Shown here in pieces: positions 54,395 to 64,000 of a stretch of DNA of 64,000 nt. Both the position numbers and the translations under genes were made by a program. Positions within the stretch are counted from its first letter, which is position 1, and each line of letters opens with the position of its first letter. The notes under the pieces were generated by a model, which ran no database searches, was not told where the DNA came from, and saw nothing but the letters and a program-made list of their open reading frames with translations. This stretch comes from Microcebus murinus (Eukaryota > Chordata > Mammalia > Primates > Cheirogaleidae): positions 68,248,890-68,312,889 of the forward strand of contig NC_134119.1 of NCBI RefSeq assembly GCF_040939455.1. Direction: 5' to 3'.

Positions 54395-54690
54395 TATTTA
54401 TTTATTTTTTTTGAGATACAGTCTCACTCTGTCACCTGGGCTAGGTGACATGGCATCAGCCTAGCTCACAGCAACTTCAAACTCCTGGGTTCCATCAATC
54501 CTCCTGCCTCAGCCTCCCAAGTAGCCCGGACTACAGGCACACGCTACCACGCCCGTCTAATTTTTCTGTTTTTTGTAGAAATGAGCTTTTGCTCTTTTTC
54601 AGACTGGTCTCAAACTCCTGACCTCAAGTGATCTTCCTGCCTCTGCCACCCAGAGTGCTAGGATTACAGGCCTGAGCCACCATGCCTACC
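54395..54690 (-). mobile_element. Older Alu SINE
   Basis: TTGAGATACAGTCTCACTCT head and GAGCCACCATGCCTACCC end. More diverged than most others here. Confidence 0.9.
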
Positions 54691-54699
54691 CTTCTTTTA

Positions 54700-55620
54700 C
54701 TTTACCAATTATAGCTTATTCTTGCTCCAGCTTTCCCTCCCTTCCCAATCAATCATCTGTCACCTTCACTCTTCCTTTTCTCATTTTGTATTTTTTAGCT
54801 TTAGAATTTCCATTTAATTCCCTTTAATAATTTCCCTTTCTGTACTAAGTATTAATATGTGTTCATTCATTATGAGCATATTTTCGTTTATGTCTTTGAG
54901 CATGGTTATTATGGCTGCTTTAAAATACTTGTCCGCCAAGCCCAACATCCAGTTTATCTTTGTGTGTCTGTCTTCATTGTCTTTTATCTTGAGTATAAGT
55001 CACATTTTCCTGTTTGTTCACTCTTTTAGTCATTTTGTGGTATACTCTAGATATTATGAATTATGTGTTATGATAACTCTGGTTTATTTTTTATTCCTCT
55101 GAGGTGTCTTGATGTTTTGTTTTGGCACACAGTGTCTTTGGCTGGATTCAAATGCTAAATTCTGTCTTCCCTGAGCTGAACAGCAACTGAAATCTCTCTG
55201 TTCAGTTCCTTAAGCCTTCTCTGGGATGGCCAGGAGTCTGAGATGTGCAGGCATTGCACGAGGCTCACCAGATATTCGGGAAGAGTTTATATGCAATACT
55301 TGGGGGCTCCTCTTTGTGACTCTCTCCTTTCTAAGACAGCTCCTCTATTTCCTCCTATGTGGTTGCCAAACTCTGTCCTTTAGTTCAAGCCAGTAAGACT
55401 GCAGATTTCTAGCAAAGATTTAGTCATCCCTTCTGATGCCACTTGAGGTCTTCCCTCAGGCAAAAATCCTTACAAAAGAGGAGTTGAGGGGAATTAATGT
55501 CCCCTTCAGCCAAGTGATGACTCTGCTTCAGAAGCTACCTGCCATTTGTTGCTCTTCCCTGTTGGCAGGTAATTGTTTTTATATTTCATCTAGAGATAAT
55601 TAGTTGTTAATTATTTGTAG
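54700..55620 (-). mobile_element. Antisense old L1 3' UTR
   Basis: ATGGTTATTATGGCTGCTTT, AGTCACATTTTCCTGTTTGT, TTCCTCTGAGGTGTCTTGAT and GAACAGCAACTGAAATCTCT follow the antisense L1M 3' UTR order. Confidence 0.7.
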
Positions 55621-55984
55621 GAGGGCTGGCCTGAAAGGGGCCATCTGCCATTGACATAGGGACATCACTTCTCATTCTCTCTGGCTGTCAAGGAGGAAGA
55701 GTCCTATCTATTTCTTTTATAGCCCCCCTGGAAGCCAGCAGTATGGCTAAAGAAAGAATAATTTATCCCACTTCCTTCCCTGTTTCCAAGGATCCTGTTC
55801 TTCCAACATCATCACAGTCTGACAGCACTTTCGTTCCTGCCTTCTAAGTTTTCTGAATATTGACCATTGCTTAATTTTCTAAGCTGTCAAATAAATCAAT
55901 GAGTCATCAAGTTCTTTCCCCTGGGATTCTGTCAGCCCAGCTCAGAGGTTTCTTATTCCAAGAAGACAACCCACCCCGTGTCAT

Positions 55985-57219
<1,235 letters not shown>

Positions 57220-57454
57220 TGTTTCTGATTATTTCTCCTCCTATGGGAGGAGAGAGAAACAGGCCTCTCAGCCGCACCCTTTGTCACTCCCTCTGCCGCT
57301 CCCTGGGAACGCCCCATCACTGTAGTCCTGGAGCTTCTGTCCCTGCACCTGGTCCGAACTCCTCCCAGACTTATCCCCCAGGATAGCAAGACCTGGGTGG
57401 AGTCTGGGGAAGTTACCTGCTTACTCAGCACCTGTGCGGCCCCTGCTCATATCC

Positions 57455-57768
57455 TTTTTTTGAGACAGATTCTCACTCTGTTGCCCAGGCTAGAGTGCCA
57501 TGGCGTCAGCCTAGCTCACAGCAACCTCAAACTCCTGGGCTCAAGCAATCCTCCTGCCTCAGCCTCCCTGGGACTACAGGCATGTGCCACTGTGCCTGGC
57601 TAATTTTTTCTATATATATTAGTTGGTCAATTAATTTCTTTCTATTTATAGTAGAGACAGGGATCTCACTCTTGCTCAGGCTGGTTTTGAACTCCTGACC
57701 TTGAGCAATCCTCCCGCCTCGGCCTCGCAGAATGCCAGGATTACAGGCATGAGCCACCACGCCTGGCT
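57455..57768 (-). mobile_element. Alu SINE
   Basis: Short T-run head, both arms with a small left-arm deletion (AGCCTCCCTGGGACTACAGG), end GAGCCACCACGCCTGGC. Confidence 0.94.
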
Positions 57769-59400
57769 GCTGCTTATATTCTTAAATGTGAATTCCATTT
57801 CATGCCCTGACTCTACTTGGGATAACTCCAGGATCCTAGAGGCTCGAGATTTGGCCCCCCTGAGGCCAGCACAGCCTGGTGGAAAGGTCGCTGTCAGTGC
57901 AACAGACCAGGCCCCAGGCTCGGAGATACTCCTTGCAAGTCAGGAAGGGAGGAGCCTCACCGTGCAGAACGAGTCCGAGGCTGGGGTCAGTCACTCCTGG
58001 GTCTTTTACAACAGGTGACCACATCGTATATTTATAATTATGAGCACAATTCTCCTGCTGGTAAACACTGTGTTGTGTTTACAGAAATAAAGACACAAAT
58101 CCTTAATGTGGTGCCCAAGATGTGTAGGGTCCTTCTCAATGTTAGCCTACGAGGCTAGTTTCAAATGCCTAGCATGTGCGTGGGTGTACACGTGCACATA
58201 CACACATACACACACACACTTGGATATTTTCACTGCATGTCAACACACAGGTACAAAACATGCACTCAGAGCCACAGACATGCACACCCACGGGCAGATA
58301 CACATACAAAGACACACAGACACACAAGCAGACAGACGCTTTCAGACACACATAGATGGATACCTGCGTACATGTGCACGCGCACAGATACACAAACTTA
58401 CACATACGAATTTGGGGATTTCCACTGTGAGCACTGTGATAGACTCTTCACCCTCCTACTTTTCTCCTGGGAAAGGTGAGCCTCTGTGTCCGTGCAACTA
58501 GACCTGGCTTCAGTCACTATCTGTCAGTGCCACGTGGTCCTGGGACCTTGGAACCCTACCAGTGGTTGACTTCCCATCCCCATTGTTTCTTGCCATCTTT
58601 TGGAAAAATGATGAATACTTGATTTTAAAGGAGGGCACTTTGGGGGGCCTGCTTTGCAGTTTGCAGAAATAAAACCTGACTGAGACCAAGAGTAGGAAGA
58701 GTGACCGAGTCAGAGACAGAGCCCCGAGAGTCCCCTCCCTGCAGAGTCTGCCCCAAGGCTCCTTCCTGGGCTGCTCTCCGTGGAGTCCTGGCTGGGCCGT
58801 GGGTGACAGAGTCGCAACGGTGTCCTTGTATTACAACCTGGGACCATTTACTGGAAAGTGACAAGTCACCTCATGTTTGAGAACCAAGTATTTGGGAAGT
58901 AGCATGAGGGACTTGGTGACAGATGGGAAGGAACTGATGCTTTCTCTCTGTGGTTTTGGGGTACATCATCCCATTTCCCTTTTTTTACTGATAAACTCAG
59001 CAGTTTTCTCGGTCAGCAACTTTCCATCTTAGACAAGATCGAGGCCTGCTGGGCGGGACCCTGCGTGTCCACCAGGGCTGGGCTGGTGAGCTCTGGTCTG
59101 GGCTCCGGTCAGAGAGTCAACAGACCCGGGCAGCTGGGCAACGTCTCGCTCACTTAGACAAACAGTGGCTTCAGTGAACTGTGAACTGCAGCCCAAGCAG
59201 GAGAACGGGCTGTTTTGGGGATGCCCCAGAGCATCCTGAGATTTGATGATTCAGTAGAAGGACTCACAGAGCTCAGAGAAGCTATTAGATTCATGGTTAT
59301 GGTTTATTATGGCGGAAGATTACAGACTAAACCAACAAAGGACTGTTGCCGCTGAAACTGACAGCGACCTCACTCCCCCTGGCCCAGGAGCAGGGTCACA
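57769..59400. other. Gene-free DNA
   Basis: Unique sequence apart from the CA-rich block at 58180-58410. TCATGGTTATGGTTTATTAT near 59292 resembles an antisense LTR end. Confidence 0.45.
58180..58410. repeat. Degenerate CA-rich simple repeat
   Basis: CACATACACACATACACACA-type sequence with CAGA variants over about 230 bp. Confidence 0.9.
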
Positions 59401-60769
59401 GCGCGCTTGCAGGTGCCCCAAGGACAGGCTGTCTCTGCCAACAGCTGTTGCTGTCACCACCCAAGGCGTGCTGTGCAGGGGTGCAGGGAACGCTGCACCC
59501 TGCCCACCACAGCCTGCACCTGTGCATGCCACCTGAGGACAGGCCTGCACGGCCTTGTACCACCCCCCTCCAACGCCCAAACATGCTGCCTGGGTGCCTG
59601 GGGATTGCCACATCCCCCAGCACTGGCCTCTGTATACTCCTCTTAAGGGCCTCAGTACAGGCCATCCCAGCCTGCCATCGCCACCATGACTGGCACACAC
59701 CCACATTCATTACCTGGGGACCTGGGGACCCGGGGACTGGCCTGCCAAGCCTGTCGAAGCCACTGCTAACACCAGTGTGAGTGGCTTGGGAAGGTGAGGA
59801 TTGCCCCACCACTGCTACTGCCATCACCCATGCCATGCATGCTGCCTAAGTAATCGAGGACCTGCCCACCAAGCCAGCCAACTACTGCCACTGCTGGCAC
59901 CCAAGTAAGCCACCTGGAGGCCCAAGAATCAGCCGTCTTGGACCTGTGCCTGCTCACACCACCTGGACCCAAGAACAGGTATGCTCAGCCTGCTTCTACC
60001 ACCACTGGGGCCCAAGGATTGACCCACCTGGCATTCCCATCCCTAGCAAAACCTCACCACAGTCTCTTCTCACAACTGCAGCCTAAGCCACTGAGGAAAT
60101 AACAGACACCACTGATGTTGTTTACAGAAATCGGATGGGGACTACACGACTGCATGCACCCGGAACCAAAGCTAAAGAGCCCCCCCCCCCAACTAACACC
60201 ATAGATTAATCTTCAGGAAAGTCTTCCTCTATGAAAGCCAATCCAAAAAATTAGAAGTGACTATTTTACCAGATGCACAGATATCAACAGAAAGACATGA
60301 GAAACTTGAAAAAGCAAGGAAATATGACATCTGAAGAAATACAATAATTCCTAAGTAACAGATCCCAATGAAAAAGAAATGTATGAAATACCAGAAAAAG
60401 AATTCAAAATACTAATATTAAAGATGCTCAGAGGGATACAAGAGAGCCCAGAAAAAAATACAAACAAATCAAAAAATAATTCAGGATATGAGTGAAAAAT
60501 TCACCAAAAAGGTAGATAGCATAAAAATGAACCAAACAGAAATCCTATAACTGAAAAATTCAATGAAATAAAAAATACATTCAATTTGGGCCTGTTAGGC
60601 TGGTGAAAGAAAAAGAAAAAAAAAATACATTCAAGAGTTTCAAGAATAGACTAGATCAAGTAGAAGAAAGAATTTGAGAACCTGAAAGCAGGTCTTTTGA
60701 AATGACCTAGTCAGACCAAAAAAAAAAAACCAAAATAAAATTAAAAAATATTTAAAAAGCAAACAGGGC

Positions 60770-60897
60770 TGGTCATGGGGCATATGCTTATAGTCCTTGT
60801 TATTTGGGAGGTTGAGGAGGAGGATCACCTGAGCCCAGGAGTTTGAGGCCAGTCTGGGTGACATAATGAGACCCCATCTCTAAACAAACAAAATGAA
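60770..60897 (+). mobile_element. Free left Alu monomer (FLAM-like)
   Basis: GGCTGGTCATGGGGCATATG to GAGACCCCATCTCTAAACAA, a single left arm only. Confidence 0.75.
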
Positions 60898-61351
60898 CAA
60901 AGCCATGTGACATATGAGACACCATAAAGTGATTTTGGGTGTTCCAGAAGGTGAAGAGAAGGACAAAGGCATGGGAAACCTATTTAATGAAATAATAACT
61001 GAAAATTTCCCAAGTCTAGCAAGAGATAGACATTCTGTAAGCTCAGAATTCCAAAATAGGTATAACCCCAAAAGGTCTTCTCTATGGAACATTATAGTCA
61101 AACTGTCAAAAGGCAAAAGCAAAGAATTAAAAAACAAAACAAAAAAAACAGTAAAAGAAAAGCATCTAGTCACATATAAGGGAGCCCTTATCTGACTAAG
61201 GGTGAATTTCTCAGCTGAAACCTTGCAAATCAGGAAGGAATGACATGATATATTCAAAGTGCTGAAAAGAAAACCCCTGCTATCCAGAAAAGTTATACTT
61301 CCTTATTGAAGGACAAATAAAGTCTTTCTCAGACAAGCAAGATCCAAAGGA

Positions 61352-61698
61352 GGCCGGGAGCAGTGGCTCACACCTGTAATCCTAGCACTCTGGGAGGCCG
61401 AGGCGGGTGGATCGCTCAAGGTCAGGAGTTGAAACCAGCCTGAGCAAGAGCGAGACCCCGTCTCTACTATAAATAGAAGCAAATTAATTGGCCAACTAAA
61501 AATATATAGAAAAAAATTAGTCAGGCATGGTGGCACATGCTGTAGTCCCAGCCACTTGGAAGGCTGAGGCAGAAGGATTGCTTGAGCCCAGGAGTTTGAG
61601 GTTCCTGTGAGCTAGGCTGACGCCACGGCACACACTTTAGCCTGGGCAACAGAGTGAGACTCTGTCTCAAAACAAAAACAAAAACAAACAAACAAAAA
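61352..61698 (+). mobile_element. Alu SINE, full length
   Basis: GGCCGGGAGCAGTGGCTCAC start and a CAAAAA-rich tail. Flanks AGATCCAAAGGA / AGACCCAAAGGA. Confidence 0.95.
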
Positions 61699-63159
61699 GA
61701 CCCAAAGGAATTCATTACTAGTATACCAGCCCTATAAGAAATGTGGAAGGGAGTCCTACACCTAGAAGAAAAAGAATGATATCTACCAACCCCAAGACAC
61801 ATGAAAGTATAAAACTCATTGGTAGAGCAAACACACAAATGAAGAAGAGAAAGGGCTCAAATGTTACCACTACAGACCAAGCACAGTGATGAACAGAGAT
61901 AAGACGAAAGGAGTATATGATATATAAAATAACCAGAAAACAATTAAGGAAGTGATAGGGATAAGTCCTCACATATCAATAATAATCTTGAATGTAAATG
62001 GATTAAAAATTTCCACTTAAATGATATAGACTGGCTGAATGGATAAAAAGCCATGTCCCAAATATATGCTGCCTAACAGAAATTCACTTCACTTGTAAAG
62101 GCACATATAGACTGAAAGTAAAAGGATGGAAGAAGACATTTCATGGAAACAGAAACCAAAAGCAAGCGGTAGCTATACTTATATCAGATAAAACAGATGT
62201 TAAGTCAAAAACAGTAAAATGAGACAAAGAAGGTCATTATATAATAATGACAAAAGGATCGATTCAGCAACAGAATATAATAATTCTAAACACTCATATG
62301 TTGTGCACCCAACACTAGAGCACTCAGGTATATATTAGCTCTAAATGGAGACATAGATTCTAACAACAATAGTTGGGGGCTTCAACACTCTAATCTCAGT
62401 CTTCAATAGATCATCTAGACATAAAATTAACAAAGAAACCTGAGATTTAAACTGCGCTTTAGACCAAGTGAACATAACTGGTATTTATAGAACATTTTAT
62501 CCAACAGCTGGGGGATACACATTCTTATCATCAATCCATACAACATACTCCAGGATAGACCATAGAGTAGGCTGCAAAACAAATCTCAATACATTTTTAA
62601 AAATCAAAATCATGTCAAGTATCTTCTCAGACCATAGTCGAATAAAACTAGAAATCAATAACAAGAGGAACTTTGGAAAGCATACAAATAAAACTAAATG
62701 ACATGCTCCTGAATGACCATTGGGTTGATGAAGAAATTAAGAAGGAAATCAAAATATTTATTGAAATAAATGAAAATGCAATACAACCTACCAAAATCTA
62801 TGGGATATAGCAAAAGCAATGCTAAGAGGGAATTTTATAGCAATAAACACCTACATCAGAAAAGCAGAAATTGGGCTTTCTTGTTCCCTGTTTGGTTGTG
62901 AAAAAAAAAAAAAAAAAGAAAAAGAAAAATGAAAAAATAAAAAAAAGCAGAAAGATTTCAAATAATCAACCTAACAATAAATCTTGAGAACTAGAAAAGC
63001 AAGAACAAACCAAACTCATAATTAATAGATTTTAAAAAAAAAAAAGATCAGAGAAGAACTATATCAAATTGAGACTAAAAAAAAAGGGATCAGCAAAATG
63101 AAAAGTTGACTCTTTTTTTTTTTTTTTTACCAACAATGAGGAAGCTCTGAAAAAAGTTT

Positions 63160-63462
63160 TGTTTTGTTTTGTTTTTTTTTGAGACAGAGTCTCAATCTGT
63201 TGCCCCAGCTAGAGTACCATGGCATCAGCCTACCTGACAGCAACCTCAAACTCCTGGGGTCAAGTGATCCTCCTGCCTCAGCCTCCTGAGTAGTTGGGAC
63301 TACAGGCATGTGCCATCGTGCCTGGCTAATTTTTTCTATTTTTGGTAGAGATGGGGTCTCACTCTTGCTCAGGCTGGTCTCGAACTCCTGAGCTCAAATG
63401 ATCCTCCCATCTCGGCCTCTCAGAGTGCTAGGATTACAGGTGTGAGCCACTGCGCCTGGCCA
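63160..63462 (-). mobile_element. Alu SINE
   Basis: GTTTT-repeat head, both arms, end GAGCCACTGCGCCTGGCC. Confidence 0.95.
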
Positions 63463-63736
63463 AAAGTTGGTTTTTTGAAAAAGTAACAAAATCAATAAAC
63501 CACTAGCTAGACTAACCAAGAAAAAAAAAAAAAAAAAAAGAGGAGACCCAAATTAAACAAAATCAGAAATAAAAAAGGAGACATTACAAGTGATACCACA
63601 GAAATACAAAGCATCATCAGAGATTTATAAACAACTATGTGCTAAGAAACTGGAAAATCTAGAGGAAATGGATTAATTCCTGAACACATACAATCTAGCA
63701 AGATTGAATCAGGAAGAAATAGAAAACCTGAGCAGA

Positions 63737-64000
63737 GGCTGGGCGTGGTGGCTCACACCTGTAATCCTAGCACTCTGGGAAGCTGAGGTGGGAGGATTGC
63801 TTGAGCTCAAGAGTTCGAGACTAGCCTGAGCAACAGCAAGACCCCCGCTCTACTAAAAATAGAAAAAATTAGTGGGGTGTAGTGATGCATGCCTGTAGTC
63901 CCAGCTACTTGGGAGGCTGAGGCAGGAGGATTGCTTGAGCCCAGGAGTTTGAAGTTGCTGTGAGCTTTGATGACGTAACTGCACTCTGGCCAGGGCAACA
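63737..64000 (+). mobile_element. Alu SINE, cut by the window end
   Basis: GGCTGGGCGTGGTGGCTCAC start. The right arm reaches CTCTGGCCAGGGCAACA at the window edge. Confidence 0.93.

Larger units (their letters stand above)
59480..64000 (+). mobile_element. LINE-1 5' half (runs past the window), with nested SINEs
   Basis: 59480-60110 holds a GC-rich L1 5' UTR-like block with repeated CACTGCTGGCACCCAAGTAA-type units. About 60240-61350 is ORF1-like (CCAGAAGGTGAAGAGAAGGA). From about 61700, GGAATAAGTCC-like text, AATGTAAATGGATTAAAAAT, GTAGCTATACTTATATCAGA and AACTAGAAATCAATAACAAG follow the start of ORF2 (endonuclease region). Reading frames are broken throughout, so the copy is dead. Interrupted by SINEs at 60770, 61352, 63160 and 63737. 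Confidence 0.85.

Noticed and set aside
61780..62700. Possible intact L1 ORF2 endonuclease
   Set aside because: Sequence order matches L1 ORF2 but the frame is broken repeatedly; the longest open piece is under 100 codons.

Overview
The window is a mammalian, primate genomic segment. It carries the 3' end of TBC1D17, all of the IL4I1 and NUP62 coding sequence, and ATF5, in the order of human 19q13.33 (TBC1D17 > < IL4I1 < NUP62 > ATF5). The dense two-armed Alu elements have a 'GTTGGCCAATTAATTTC' middle segment and a 'GCTGTGAGCTAGGCTGACGCCA' right arm. Those features are typical of strepsirrhine, probably Malagasy lemur, Alus rather than of monkey or ape Alus. The organism assignment is inference from repeat style and protein divergence.

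Layout. 1-1490: last four exons of TBC1D17 (+), a Rab GTPase-activating protein. 2171-7489: seven coding exons of IL4I1 (-), a secreted FAD L-amino-acid oxidase, 562 aa by my splice model. An alternative 5' coding exon lies at about 12.13-12.2 kb. 17654-19213: the single coding exon of NUP62 (-), the FG nucleoporin p62, 519 aa, lying inside the long 5' intron of the IL4I1 alternative transcript. 19.3-43 kb: long intron/5' region without recognisable coding sequence, full of Alu, MIR, L1, L2 and MLT1 repeats. 43.0-44.1 kb: CpG-rich divergent promoter region serving ATF5 (+) and, by analogy with human, NUP62 and the long IL4I1 transcript (-). 43180-47500: ATF5 (+), with both conserved upstream ORFs and a three-exon structure. 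47.5-64 kb: gene-free, repeat-dominated DNA including nested young insertions (a TA-flanked DNA transposon and a solo LTR, each inside an Alu) and the 5' part of an L1 that runs off the window. In human the next gene in this direction is SIGLEC11; nothing of it is visible here.

How the genes relate. IL4I1 and NUP62 are nested on one strand and in human share promoter exons, while ATF5 is transcribed away from the same CpG island. ATF5 translation is expected to be controlled by uORF1 (3 codons) and uORF2 (59 codons, overlapping the main start out of frame), the integrated-stress-response arrangement shared with ATF4. The genes are not otherwise a pathway.

I saw no evidence for a wholly new biological system. 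The most informative observations are lineage-specific: loss of the ancestral start codon of the alternative IL4I1 N-terminus, a 39-bp copy of the IL4I1 last exon inside one of its own introns, a polyadenylation hexamer overlapping the IL4I1 stop codon, and DNA-transposon and LTR insertions that post-date Alu copies.
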